Counted from the stretch's first letter, positions 51,408-60,121 are shown. The stretch is DNA of 64,000 bases from Streptomyces atroolivaceus (GCF_000717025.1 NZ_JNXG01000002.1:930001-994000); one strand, 5' to 3'. A program made the numbers and translations. The notes: generated by a model not told the origin, from the letters alone.

Positions 51408-53111
51408 TTACCGGCCCCTTCGTAGAGAGTCTGGCTGGGATCGATCGGCCACCGGTGTGGCTGGCAGGTTTGGCGTGGCGGACACGGACGACGTGCCGCT
51501 GACCGTACTTCGCTTGCGAGCCGCTTGCGTCCGCCTGTTCGGTTGAGCGGTGATGTGCCAGTTGAGGACCTCGGCGGGGTGCTCGGCGCTGTCGAGTTCC
51601 CGCTGGGTGCCCACCTCGGCCAGGAGACGTCGGGGGTTGTGGCCGTCGGTTTCGGCTTGGGCGAGGGTTGTGGTTAGGGCGGTCCAAGTGGGGTCGGTGA
51701 GAATCCGGTCGGCGTGGTCGGGGAGGGCCGCGCGCACGTCCTGCTCGAAGCGGCTGGCGGTGGCGGCTCGTGGTGCGCGGTGGGCAAGCTCCACCAAGGC
51801 CGGTGCGGCGGCCTGCTGGTAGCCGGCCTGGAGGTGGCGGAAGGCTTCGTCGGCTGCTGCGGCCTGCTGTTCGTGGCCTCGCTGCTCGTGCCACTTGGCG
51901 GCGGCGCGGGCCAAGTGCAAGGTGGCGAAGAGCAGGGCGATGGCGAGCCCGCCGGGCTCGTTGGAGGCGTAGGCGAGTTCCTTGCCGGCCTGGCGCAGGG
52001 CGGTGGCCGCGTCGTGGTCAGCGCGCATGGCGGAGCGGCGGGCGCGGTTGAAGGCTGAGGCGGCTGCGCGGAGCTCTGTGCGGTGTGGGCCGCTCGTGGA
52101 GCTGGCGAAGTTGTACAGGGCGTCACCGAAGGCGGCCAGGTGGCCTTGGGCGGCGGCACCGTCGTCGGAGTCGAGGACGGTGTGCGCCGCTTGTATCGCG
52201 GAGATGGTGTGCTGCCACGGCTCGGCAGGATCCGCCGCATACCGGGGGCGGTCGGCTATCTCCTGGTCGGGAAGGCGTTCGCGGAGGCGGTTGATGGAGA
52301 GGTCGGGTGCGAGTTTCGAGCCGCTGTACCAGACGGGTTCACCGACGCTGTTGGTGTCGCCGGGTGCAGCGAGGCTGTAGCCGATCACGTCGCCGCTCTC
52401 GGGGCCGAGACGCGTCTTGACCTTGATGCCGAGGGATTGGAGCACGGTGAAGTAGTCGGCCTCGGCGTGTACGGCGGCGGCGACCGCGTAGGCCCGCTCG
52501 CGCAGCCACTGTCGTGCCGTGATCGTCTGGCCTTGGCGCTCGGCCTTGGCGCGTTCGGCGCCGGTGGGGGTACGGGGAGCCGTGAGGTCACCGGACTTCA
52601 GGCGGCGCAGGCCGAACTCGGCTTCGATCCTGCGGCACTCCGCTTGTGCCCGACGGCCGTCCTGGTGGGTGCGCGGGCGGCGTCCGTCGGTGCGGACAGT
52701 GGTGGCCATGATGTGGATGTGGTCGTCGGCGTGACGGACTGCGATCCATCGGCACACCTTCTCGTCGCCAGCGGGGGCGATGCCCGTGGCGTGCACGACG
52801 CGTCGGGCGACCTCGGCCCACTCGGTGTCGGTGAGGTAGCGGTCGCCGGGCGCGGTGCGGACCGGGCAGTGCCAGACGTGCTGCGGTGGCTTCTTGCCGC
52901 CCAGCTCGCGGGTGCGGAGGTCGACGTGGTGGTCGAGTCGTTTGGCGAGCTGGGAGTAGGTGGCTGCCGGGTCGCGGCCGGGGTCGGGAGCGCCGGCCAT
53001 GTCCCAGGCGGCGACGATGTGGGGGTTGGTGTGCTCGTCGCGGCGGCCAGGGCCGAAGAGGTAGGCGATCAGTCCGCGGCTGTCGGTGCCGGTGGAGACG
53101 TCAGGAACCAT
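51408..53111 (-). CDS. Relaxase / mobilisation nuclease
   Basis: 567 aa. The N-terminal ~220 residues form the nicking domain with WIAVRHADDHIHIMATTVR (His127, His131 and His133 for metal binding) and an upstream HVWHCPV block; the catalytic tyrosine is probably one of the early residues such as Tyr17. The C-terminal ~330 residues are Ala-rich helical. It would nick oriT during conjugal mobilisation. Overlaps mobC by 11 bp. Confidence 0.87.
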   Translation of the reverse strand: MVPDVSTGTDSRGLIAYLFGPGRRDEHTNPHIVAAWDMAGAPDPGRDPAATYSQLAKRLDHHVDLRTRELGGKKPPQHVWHCPVRTAPGDRYLTDTEWAEVARRVVHATGIAPAGDEKVCRWIAVRHADDHIHIMATTVRTDGRRPRTHQDGRRAQAECRRIEAEFGLRRLKSGDLTAPRTPTGAERAKAERQGQTITARQWLRERAYAVAAAVHAEADYFTVLQSLGIKVKTRLGPESGDVIGYSLAAPGDTNSVGEPVWYSGSKLAPDLSINRLRERLPDQEIADRPRYAADPAEPWQHTISAIQAAHTVLDSDDGAAAQGHLAAFGDALYNFASSTSGPHRTELRAAASAFNRARRSAMRADHDAATALRQAGKELAYASNEPGGLAIALLFATLHLARAAAKWHEQRGHEQQAAAADEAFRHLQAGYQQAAAPALVELAHRAPRAATASRFEQDVRAALPDHADRILTDPTWTALTTTLAQAETDGHNPRRLLAEVGTQRELDSAEHPAEVLNWHITAQPNRRTQAARKRSTVSGTSSVSATPNLPATPVADRSQPDSLRRGR

Positions 53112-53805
53112 GAGCCGTGCCGTTCGTCAGGAGCTGGTCGATGAGGTGGAAGCTGTTCTGTGCTGCTTGCTCGACGCGGTCGAGAACCGTTTCGGCGCGC
53201 TCGGGCACGGTTCCTCGGTTGATGGCTGCCGTGATCTGGTTGAGGTTGCCGCCGATGCGGTTCAGCGCGACCGTGTGCGCCTCGACGGCCTCGATCAGCG
53301 GGCGCAGAGGATCGTCCTCCGGGCTGCCGACCATCCCCGCCTTGCCCTGCGCGACGGCCAGGGCGGCGTCTCCGACGAATCCGGCGAACCTCTGACCGCG
53401 CTGGTGAGCGGCGGCGCTGATCACCTGGACCGCGGTGCGCGTAAAGCGGATGGTCTTCTCCTGGTCGCGCTTCTCCACGGTGCGCTTGCGGTTCATCTGC
53501 GCGGGCAGGGCGGGGGCGTCGAGATCCCGCCAGGAGGGCTGCTCGACGAGCGGTGGGGCATCGGTCGGCGTACTGCGAGGAGCGGAGTCGGTTGCGGGCC
53601 GGCCAGAGTCCTCGGCCCTCCCCTCCTCCGGCTCGGGCGCCCCCTGGCGCTCGGCCTTGTCCTCCGCCACCCCTGGGGCGGGGGCAAGCGCGGACGAAGC
53701 CTCGTTAGAGGCTCGTTCGCTCCAGCTTGCTGCTGGTCGTCGGGTGAGGCTGAAGAGCTTCCTGCGGCGGCGGGAGGTGGTGTCGTCGATGCTTGATTCG
53801 GGCAT
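53101..53805 (-). CDS. mobC: MobC-like relaxosome accessory protein
   Basis: 234 aa. The C-terminal half carries RKRTVEKRDQEKTIRFTRTA (ribbon-helix-helix-like) and VALNRIGGNLNQITAAINRG, the MobC signature. The N-terminal ~100 residues are low-complexity and Pro/Glu-rich. MobC helps relaxase open the DNA at oriT; gene order MobC-relaxase is the usual one. Confidence 0.85.
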   Translation of the reverse strand: MPESSIDDTTSRRRRKLFSLTRRPAASWSERASNEASSALAPAPGVAEDKAERQGAPEPEEGRAEDSGRPATDSAPRSTPTDAPPLVEQPSWRDLDAPALPAQMNRKRTVEKRDQEKTIRFTRTAVQVISAAAHQRGQRFAGFVGDAALAVAQGKAGMVGSPEDDPLRPLIEAVEAHTVALNRIGGNLNQITAAINRGTVPERAETVLDRVEQAAQNSFHLIDQLLTNGTAHGS

Positions 53806-53837
53806 GGTGGTGCTCCGTCAGTCGTGGGGTGGGGCTT

Positions 53838-53975
53838 CGTCGCATCCGTCGCATCCGTCGCGTGGCTGGTCAGCACAGGTACGGAGAGGGCCGCAGGTAC
53901 GGATCGATCCGTAACGGCGAGGAGATCCGTCCCCGCGCTGACCTGCGCGGGGACGGATGCGACGGATTGATGCGG
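53838..53975. repeat. Iteron-like ATCCGT repeats and hairpin: candidate oriT or replication origin
   Basis: ATCCGT or its complement occurs seven times: a direct pair at 53840-53858 (9-bp period, CGCATCCGT), a 14-bp palindrome ACGGATCGATCCGT (53899-53912), one at 53925-53930, and an inverted pair in GGACGGATGCGACGGAT (53951-53967). ATCCGTCCCCGCGC (53925-53938) pairs with its complement at 53945-53958 around a 6-nt loop. The region lies between the DUF3631 and mobC genes. Confidence 0.7.
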
Positions 53976-53983
53976 ACCTGGTG

Positions 53984-55423
53984 TCAGCGGGTGTGCCGGG
54001 GGCCTGCGGGTCCGCTGAGTGGGCCGGTGGGCAGCGTCCCGGACGGAGGGGCAGGCGGCCTGCCCTGGGTCGGACGTGCCGGGACCCCGGCGGTGGGTCC
54101 CGAGGAGGCGAGGTCGGGGCAGTAGCGGGCCCAGGCATCCACGAACTGGTTGCGGGCGTACGCCTTGGCCTGCCTGCCGTTCTCGAAACGGTGGTTGGCC
54201 GGGCTGACGCCGAAGTCGCGCAGCAAGTTCGCCAGGTGGTAGGCGTTGAGCCCCTTCGTGCCGTACTCCGCCCACGGGGCCTCGGCGTCCTGAATGAGCA
54301 CGGCGAGCAGGTCCTGACTGCGTAGCGCCTCCCTGCCGCCCTCCTGGTCGAAGACACGGCGGATGTCCCGCAGCAGCCGGGTCTTCAGCGTCGTCTGCTC
54401 GTCCTGGACCACCTCGTTGCGCGTCATCGCCAGACAGGCGGCACGTGCCCGCGCGGGCCAGTGCCCACCGGCGAGGTCGGCGACGATGACGAGCGGCTCC
54501 CAGGTATCGGCGGCGCGGTCCTCGACGGGCATCTTCGGCACTGCGCCCGCGACGGTGCCGCGCTGCGGGACCAGCCAGTCGGCGAGCCGGTCGCGCAGCG
54601 CGTGTAGTTCCGGTACGGAGTATCGCGATCGGAACGGGGTGATCCGCTCGCCCGGCTTGCGCTTCTGCATGCGGATGACGATCGCGCGGTCCATGATCGT
54701 GTCCGGCAGGTCGCCGATACCGGCCAGAGCCGCCATCGCGAAGGTGGGGAACGCGGTCGGCTTGTGCTCCGGCCCGGAGATCCGCCAGGCCGGCCGGTTG
54801 CGCTGATGCCCGGCGTTCAGCAGGCCGCGCAGGTCCTCCTTGTCGCCCGCCTTGGGGCCGAAAATGGTGTCGGCCTCGTCCACCAGCAGCGTCGGCGGGT
54901 TCTTGCCGATGACGCGGAAGACGACCGCGGGGGAGGTGTTCACCGTCATCATCGGCTGGTGGACGGTCTCGTAGAGAACGTCCAGGAGACGGGACTTGCC
55001 GCACCCCTTGGTAGGTCCCACCACGGCAAGCCGTGGCGCGTGCTGGAGGCCGGGCTGGATGTGGGAGGCCGCGACCCAGAGGGTGACGGCGGTCAGGGCC
55101 TCGTCGCTCGGCAGCACCACGTACCGCCCGATCGCCGTGCGGAGATCGTCCAGCAGCGCGCTGCCTTCGCCTGCCGGCCCGCCGCTATCTTGGGACTCTG
55201 GTCCGTCTGGAGCAGGAACGCCTGCGCTGTCCGACGCTGTTGTCGGGGCACTAGTTTCGGCAGGTCGCGAATCGCGTGAGCTCAGGCTCGGAGCATCGGA
55301 GGGCGGGCCTCCGATGGCGGGGCGTGCTTCTCGGTCGCGAGGCAGACCCTGGCCCGGGACCGCGATCGGTGGCCAGGCAACACCGGATGCCTTCGAGGTG
55401 GCGGGGGACGTAGGGTCCTTCAT
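53984..55423 (-). CDS. DUF3631 ATPase (plasmid replication/primase-helicase type)
   Basis: 479 aa. After ~85 disordered residues comes an ATPase domain with Walker A GPTKGCGKS (136-144) and Walker B TLLVDEAD (178-185), then the DUF3631 C-terminal region (NAYHLANLLRDFGVSP, ARNQFVDAWARYCPDL). Such proteins are found in actinobacterial integrative elements, often beside or fused to a primase domain, which is absent here. A role in element replication is inferred. Confidence 0.82.
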   Translation of the reverse strand: MKDPTSPATSKASGVAWPPIAVPGQGLPRDREARPAIGGPPSDAPSLSSRDSRPAETSAPTTASDSAGVPAPDGPESQDSGGPAGEGSALLDDLRTAIGRYVVLPSDEALTAVTLWVAASHIQPGLQHAPRLAVVGPTKGCGKSRLLDVLYETVHQPMMTVNTSPAVVFRVIGKNPPTLLVDEADTIFGPKAGDKEDLRGLLNAGHQRNRPAWRISGPEHKPTAFPTFAMAALAGIGDLPDTIMDRAIVIRMQKRKPGERITPFRSRYSVPELHALRDRLADWLVPQRGTVAGAVPKMPVEDRAADTWEPLVIVADLAGGHWPARARAACLAMTRNEVVQDEQTTLKTRLLRDIRRVFDQEGGREALRSQDLLAVLIQDAEAPWAEYGTKGLNAYHLANLLRDFGVSPANHRFENGRQAKAYARNQFVDAWARYCPDLASSGPTAGVPARPTQGRPPAPPSGTLPTGPLSGPAGPRHTR

Positions 55424-55566
55424 AGATGTTCCTCTCAGGTGGGGGCGAGACGGGCAAGGTCTCGCCCCCGACCAGTTCGTTCAGGGATGGGCGAGGTGCA
55501 AGGGGATCTCCGGCCCTCGGCGTAGGCGCGCCGAGGGCCGTTCCCGTGTCCGGGCGGTCCGGCGGC

Positions 55567-55761
55567 TCATGAGGCCAGGCCCCAGTCGTCCCCGCCGTCG
55601 ATCAGCGCGCGCTCGTAGCGCAGCAGTTCGGCCTCGGGGTAGAGCACCCGCTTGCCGACCTTGATGCCGCGCGGCCCCTTCTTGAGCTGGCGCCAGTAGC
55701 GGACGGTGCTCTCGGCGGTGCGGTAGCGCTCGGCTACCTCGGCGGTGGTCAGGTATCGCAT
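55567..55761 (-). CDS. xis: Excisionase-like MerR/HTH_17 protein
   Basis: 64 aa. RYLTTAEVAERYRTAESTVR and YWRQLKKGPRGIKVGKRVLY are the helix-turn-helix and wing of small excisionase proteins. Position near int and divergent from the XRE regulator supports an excision role. Confidence 0.8.
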   Translation of the reverse strand: MRYLTTAEVAERYRTAESTVRYWRQLKKGPRGIKVGKRVLYPEAELLRYERALIDGGDDWGLAS

Positions 55762-55881
55762 GCGTTCCCATTCGGCTAGGTGGTGATTCGATCTGCATAA
55801 TCAGTACCTCATGATCGGCGGTTAGCCAAACCGGGAAGCCCATGTTTCAATTTGGATAGCGACGGTCGCGATGGAGGTCCG

Positions 55882-56382
55882 ATGGCAAGCGAGAAGGCCG
55901 AGGGCGGCGAAGTGCCGCTGCTCTACAGCGAAGGCAACGTGGCGGGCCGAGTGGCCCTGGAGCGCGAGGTCAGGGGGTGGAGTACGACCGAGCTGGCCGA
56001 GCGGGTGACCAGAGCCGGCGTGAAGATGAACCAGACGGCTGTGTGGCGCATCGAGAACGGCTCACCCCGTCGCCGGATCAACCTCGATGAGGCGCTCGCC
56101 TTCTCCCGCGTCTTCGAACTCCCCCTCGAAGAGCTGATGTCCCCGCCCCTCGAAGGGCTCGACATCGACAGCCGACGGCTCGTCCAGGAAGCCGTCGAGG
56201 CGTTCTACGAGACCCGCGACGCCCGCGATCGCCTGCACCGCGCCGTGGTCGCCGTCGCCGGCCACATCAAGGCCCACCCCTACAGCTCGCGGGCGATCCA
56301 CGAGCAGTGCCTCCGCCTCATGGGGGACGAGCGAGACGCCCGCGTCCTCAGCGGCGACATCGAGGACGGGGGCCACTACTGA
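55882..56382 (+). CDS. XRE-family regulator upstream of the integrase
   Basis: 166 aa. WSTTELAERVTRAGVKMNQT and AVWRIENGSPRRRINLDEAL form a Cro/CI-type helix-turn-helix; the C-terminal half is helical (EAVEAFYETRDARDRLHRAV). GGAGG lies 5 bp before ATG 55882. The AT-rich 120-bp gap to xis probably contains promoters and operators for both directions. Likely controls excision and integration. Confidence 0.8.
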   Translation: MASEKAEGGEVPLLYSEGNVAGRVALEREVRGWSTTELAERVTRAGVKMNQTAVWRIENGSPRRRINLDEALAFSRVFELPLEELMSPPLEGLDIDSRRLVQEAVEAFYETRDARDRLHRAVVAVAGHIKAHPYSSRAIHEQCLRLMGDERDARVLSGDIEDGGHY

Positions 56383-56406
56383 CAACCAGCACGAAGGAGA
56401 AGCCAC

Positions 56407-57561
56407 TTGGCGAACGTACAGAAGCGCCCCAACGGCAAATGGCGCGCCCGCTACCGTGATCTTGACGGCAAGGAGCACGCTCGCCACTTCGACCGGAAGC
56501 TCGACGCCCAGCGCTGGCTCGACGAGGTCACAGCCAGCGTGGTCACTGGTCAGTACGTCGACCCGCGCGCCGGTCGCATCACCTTCGCGAAATACGCCGA
56601 GAGGTGGCAGGGCTCGCTCATCGCGAGCGAGGCGGGTGAGCGCATCACCGACAACGCGCTCCGACTCCACCTCGTACCGGCGCTGGGTGCCCGCTCCCTG
56701 GCGGCGATACGCCGCAACGACATACAAGTGCTGTTCAAGCACCTGTCCGGCCAGCTTGGCCCGGGCAGTGTCCGGAACGTCCACGACGTCCTCGTGCGCG
56801 TCATGACGGCGGCCGTGGACGACAAGGTTATCGCCTCCAGCCCGTGCCGCCGGATCACCCTTCCGGTCATGCCGGACGAGGAGGTCACCCCGCCCACCGT
56901 CGCTCAGGTCGAGGTCATGGCCCGTGTGATGCCGCCGTACATCCGCGCGGCCGTCGTCGTGCTCGCCGGGTCAGGCTTGCGCATAGGCGAGTTGCTGGGC
57001 CTGAAGGTGTCGGACATCGACTTCAAGGCCGGCAGCATTCGCGTGGAGCGGCAGCGGCTCCAGTCGGGGAAGGTCGGTCCGCCGAAGACGGCGAAGTCCC
57101 GGCGCACGGTTCCGGTCGGGGAGGTCGTCACCGACGCGCTCCTCGAACACCTCGCCGCGCGCCCCTCCACGGAGTGGCTGTTCACGATGGAGGAGGGGGA
57201 GCCGCTCAACTACCGCCGCTGGAAGACCGAGTGGAACTGCGCCCGTAGGGCGCTCCAGGCGGAGGAGAGCGAGGCGGCCAAGAACGAGGGCCGCAAGCCC
57301 GTCGAGCTGCCGCGCATGGTGACCCACGACCTGCGGCACTTCTACGCCTCCGCGCTCATCGCGGGCGGGGCGAGCGTCAAGCAGGTCCAGATGGTCCTCG
57401 GCCACGCGTCCGCCGTCATCACGCTGCGGATCTACGCGCACCTGTGGCCGGGGGAAGAAGACCGCACCCGGTCCGTGATGGACGCCGTTCTCGGCGGCCT
57501 GCGGACCGGGTGCGGACCGGTAGGCGACATGACCAGCGAAACCGCAGGTCAGACGGCCTAA
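56407..57561 (+). CDS. int: Tyrosine-type site-specific integrase
   Basis: 384 aa, TTG start with GAAGGAG 8 bp upstream. N-terminal arm-binding domain (KRPNGKWRARYRDLDGKEHA), core-binding SAM-like domain, and catalytic domain with Arg192 (GSGLRIGELLGLK), HDLRHFYAS (about 308), LGHAS (about 334) and nucleophile Tyr in RIYAHLWPG (about 343). Its stop lies 5 bp before attR. The substrate site is the 3' end of sodN. The last ~110 bp are echoed in the relic at 42765. Confidence 0.94.
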   Translation: MANVQKRPNGKWRARYRDLDGKEHARHFDRKLDAQRWLDEVTASVVTGQYVDPRAGRITFAKYAERWQGSLIASEAGERITDNALRLHLVPALGARSLAAIRRNDIQVLFKHLSGQLGPGSVRNVHDVLVRVMTAAVDDKVIASSPCRRITLPVMPDEEVTPPTVAQVEVMARVMPPYIRAAVVVLAGSGLRIGELLGLKVSDIDFKAGSIRVERQRLQSGKVGPPKTAKSRRTVPVGEVVTDALLEHLAARPSTEWLFTMEEGEPLNYRRWKTEWNCARRALQAEESEAAKNEGRKPVELPRMVTHDLRHFYASALIAGGASVKQVQMVLGHASAVITLRIYAHLWPGEEDRTRSVMDAVLGGLRTGCGPVGDMTSETAGQTA

Positions 57562-57566
57562 CCGTA

Positions 57567-57590
57567 GATCAAGCCTTCTTGGTCTCCCAG
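57567..57590. other. Right attachment site copy (attR) in the sodN 3' end
   Basis: GATCA then A, then GCCTTCTTGGTCTCC, then CAG; contains the final codons and TGA stop of sodN on the minus strand. Confidence 0.85.
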
Positions 57591-57964
57591 AAGATCTTGT
57601 CGATCTGGGCGATCAGGTCCAGAGCCTTCTGGCCCGTGGCCGGGTCGTTCGAGCCCTTGGCCGCGGAGAGCGCCTTCAGGGTGTCGTTGACCAGCTGGTG
57701 CAGCTCCGGGTACTTCTCGAAGTGCGGGGGCTTGAAGTAGTCGCTCCAGAGCACCGAGACGTGGTGCTTGGCGAGCTCGGCACGCTGTTCCTTGATCAGA
57801 ACGGCGCGCGTGCGGAAGTCCGCGTCCTCGTTGGCCTGGTACTTCTCCTGGACGGCCTTGACGGACTCCGCCTCGATGCGGGCCTGGGCCGGGTCGTACA
57901 CACCGCAGGGCAGGTCGCAGTGGGCGCTGACCTTCACCTTGGGGGCAAACAGGCGGGAAAGCAT
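57569..57964 (-). CDS. sodN: Nickel-containing superoxide dismutase
   Basis: Converts superoxide to O2 and H2O2. The 131-aa precursor has a 14-residue leader (MLSRLFAPKVKVSA) that must be removed to free the nickel hook HCDLPCGVYDP, with His1, Cys2 and Cys6 as ligands. The rest is the four-helix core ending FWETKKA. GGAAGGA precedes the ATG. The integrated element preserves the coding sequence but replaces everything after the stop codon, including the 3'-UTR that in S. coelicolor yields the sodF-silencing RNA. Confidence 0.97.
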   Translation of the reverse strand: MLSRLFAPKVKVSAHCDLPCGVYDPAQARIEAESVKAVQEKYQANEDADFRTRAVLIKEQRAELAKHHVSVLWSDYFKPPHFEKYPELHQLVNDTLKALSAAKGSNDPATGQKALDLIAQIDKIFWETKKA

Positions 57965-58143
57965 GGAGCTGTCCTTCCTCGTGATCGTCTTCTCAGGTGG
58001 GACATTACTCCGTGGGAAGCCGCTTTTTGCGGGTGCCCCCTGGGGCTTAGGCCAAAAGTCCGGGGTGAGGATGGGACCGCTGACCGAAATACGGAGCGGT
58101 GTGCGCAGCCGTGTGCTGGAGGATGGACCGGGAGGTGCCACAG

Positions 58144-58581
58144 ATGCCGGAACCGGCGCAGGAGCCGTGGAGCGGGCGGACGGCGCGCAGGTCGTTCCAG
58201 GTGGTGGAGGTGACAGGGCCGTCGATGGTGCCCACGCTGTACCACGGGGACTGGCTGCTCGTGCAGCGTGGGGCGGCGGTGCGCCCCGGTGACGTGGTGA
58301 TCCTGCGTCACCCGTTCCAGCAGGACCTGCTGGTCGTCAAGCGGGCCGCCGAGCGACGCGACGGCGGCTGGTGGGTGCTGGGCGACAACGCCTACGCGGG
58401 CGGGGACAGCACGGATTACGGGACGGTGCCCGAGGAGCTCGTGCTGGCCCGGGTGCGGGCCCGCTACCGGCCGCTGCGGAAGGATCAGCGGTCGGTGTTC
58501 GGGCTGCTGGGCTGGGCGGTGTCCGCGGTTCGCCGCGTCTCGACGGCGCGCTCCGTCTCCAGGCGCTTGCGGGCCCGGTAG
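58144..58581 (+). CDS. sodX: Nickel-type SOD maturation protease SodX
   Basis: 145 aa, S26 signal-peptidase fold. VTGPSMVPTLYHGDWLLVQR holds the catalytic serine, VVILRHPFQQDLLVVKRAAE the general-base lysine, and WWVLGDNAYAGGDSTDYG the box E region. It removes the SodN leader. ATG 58144 has GGAGG 8 bp upstream. Divergent from sodN; its last 97 bp overlap the convergent CGNR gene. Confidence 0.93.
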   Translation: MPEPAQEPWSGRTARRSFQVVEVTGPSMVPTLYHGDWLLVQRGAAVRPGDVVILRHPFQQDLLVVKRAAERRDGGWWVLGDNAYAGGDSTDYGTVPEELVLARVRARYRPLRKDQRSVFGLLGWAVSAVRRVSTARSVSRRLRAR

Positions 58582-59114
58582 GCCGCCACGTTGGCCCGGG
58601 TCGCGCAGCGGTCCGAGCAGTAGCGCCGCGAGCGGTTGGTCGAGGTGTCGAGGTAGGCGTTGCGGCAGGGCGGAGCCTCGCACAGGCCGAGCCGGTCCAC
58701 GCCGTGCGAGGTGAGGTGGAAGGCGAGGCCCATCGCCGCGATCGCGGCGAAGCCCGCCGTCGCGTTCGACGGATGGTCTGCGAGGTGCATGTGCCAGTCA
58801 GGCTTGCCGTCCTCGTCCCGGGCGTCATGGCCGGAGATCTGCGGGCTCACGGGAAACTCCAGCAACAGGGAGTTGAGCAGGTCGACCGCGAGGGTCTCGT
58901 CGCCGCTGTCGGCCGCCTCGAAGACCGCGCGCAGCCGGGCCCGGACGGACCGGAAGCGGGTCACGTCGGCGTCGGTCGCGCGGCGGGCCGCCTGGGCGTT
59001 GGCGCCGAACAGTTCACGGACCGACTCGACCGTGGTGAGGGAGTCCGTGCCACGGGCCGGCTCCTCGGTGTTGACCAGACGCACGGCGTAGTCCGAGTAA
59101 TAGGCCAGTTCCAC
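58485..59114 (-). CDS. CGNR zinc finger / ABATE-domain protein
   Basis: 209 aa. The N-terminal ABATE domain (DYAVRLVNTEEPARGTDSL, SVRELFGANAQAA) precedes a zinc-binding CGNR domain variant: LGLCEAPPCRNAYLDTS and RRYCSDRCATRANVAAYRAR. These are putative ligand-responsive DNA-binding regulators. The 3' end is antisense to sodX. Confidence 0.85.
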   Translation of the reverse strand: MELAYYSDYAVRLVNTEEPARGTDSLTTVESVRELFGANAQAARRATDADVTRFRSVRARLRAVFEAADSGDETLAVDLLNSLLLEFPVSPQISGHDARDEDGKPDWHMHLADHPSNATAGFAAIAAMGLAFHLTSHGVDRLGLCEAPPCRNAYLDTSTNRSRRYCSDRCATRANVAAYRARKRLETERAVETRRTADTAQPSSPNTDR

Positions 59115-59230
59115 TTGTAGTCCTTACGGCGTCGGTCTATGGTCGATGTGCCGACCAGTGTAATGGTTGGTCGGGCTTAAAGGGTCTTACGCAACCGGTC
59201 TGACCGGTACGGGTCGAGGTGGAGGTTCGA

Positions 59231-59986
59231 GTGACGGCGACGGGCACCGACTGGCGGTCCTGGCAGAAGAGCTGGGACCGGCAGCAGGAGTGGTACATGC
59301 CGGACCGCGAGGAGCGGTTCCGGGTGATGCTGGACATGGTCGAGGCCGTTGTGGGGCCCGAACCGAGAGTGCTCGACCTGGCGTGCGGTACGGGCAGTAT
59401 CACGGACCGGCTCCTCGAGAGGTTCCCCGGCGCCGTCAGCACCGGCGTCGACCTCGACCCCGCGCTGCTCGCCATCGCACGTGGCACCTTCGAGGGGGAC
59501 GACCGGGTCACCTTCGTGACCGCCGACCTCAAGGACGCCTCCTGGACCGGGAAGCTTCCGTATCCCTCCTACGACGCCGTGCTCACGGCCACCGCCCTGC
59601 ACTGGCTGCATACCGGACCTCTCGCCGCCCTGTACGGGCAGATCGGCGGACTGGTCAGGGACGGCGGGGTGTTCATGAACGCGGACCACATGATCGACAC
59701 CGACACTCCCCGCATCAATGCCGCCGAACGTGCCCACCGGCACGCCGCCATGGACCGGGCCCGGGCCGAAGGCGCCGTGGACTGGGCGGAGTGGTGGGCA
59801 CTCGCGGCGAAGGACCCGGTGCTCGCGGCGCCCACCGCCGAGCGGTTCGCGATCTACGGGGAGCACGCGGACGGCGACATGCCGTCCGTCCACTGGCATG
59901 CCCGCACTCTCCGCGAGGCGGGCTTCGGCGAGGCCCGCGCGGTCTGGGCCTCGCCTTCGGACAGCATGGTGCTCGCGGTGAAGTAG
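59231..59986 (+). CDS. SAM-dependent methyltransferase
   Basis: 251 aa. Motif I VLDLACGTGSITDRLLERFP, acidic loop GVDLDPALLAIARG, and LTATALHWLHTGPLAALYGQ of the trans-aconitate methyltransferase-like Methyltransf_25 group. Substrate unknown. GTG 59231 has GGAGG 5 bp upstream. Confidence 0.83.
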   Translation: MTATGTDWRSWQKSWDRQQEWYMPDREERFRVMLDMVEAVVGPEPRVLDLACGTGSITDRLLERFPGAVSTGVDLDPALLAIARGTFEGDDRVTFVTADLKDASWTGKLPYPSYDAVLTATALHWLHTGPLAALYGQIGGLVRDGGVFMNADHMIDTDTPRINAAERAHRHAAMDRARAEGAVDWAEWWALAAKDPVLAAPTAERFAIYGEHADGDMPSVHWHARTLREAGFGEARAVWASPSDSMVLAVK

Positions 59987-60121
59987 GGCGTGAGCGAGAA
60001 ACACGAGGGGCGGCTCCGGCCGCCCCCCGTGCCGTTTCTCCCCCTGCTGCAACCTCCGGTCCACCCCGGCGCACTGGAAGGGTGAGACGGTCCGCATCCG
60101 CGGGCCCGGAGAGGGGCGCCG

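Larger units (their letters stand above)
42880..57590. mobile_element. Integrative mobilisable element inserted at the 3' end of sodN
   Basis: About 14.7 kb bounded by an imperfect 24-bp direct repeat (22 of 24 identical) that includes the last sodN codons. It encodes a tyrosine integrase next to the right end, an XRE regulator, an excisionase-like HTH, a DUF3631 ATPase, MobC and a relaxase with a repeat-rich region between replication-type and mobilisation genes. No TraB/FtsK translocase or type IV secretion gene is visible, so it is probably mobilised by other elements. The left 9 kb carry cargo genes of uneven base composition. Confidence 0.85.

Noticed and set aside
57965..58143. Nur box between sodN and sodX
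   Set aside because: TTTTGCGGGTGCC resembles only half of the TTGCA-N5-TGCAA-type consensus; in S. coelicolor Nur acts on sodF directly.
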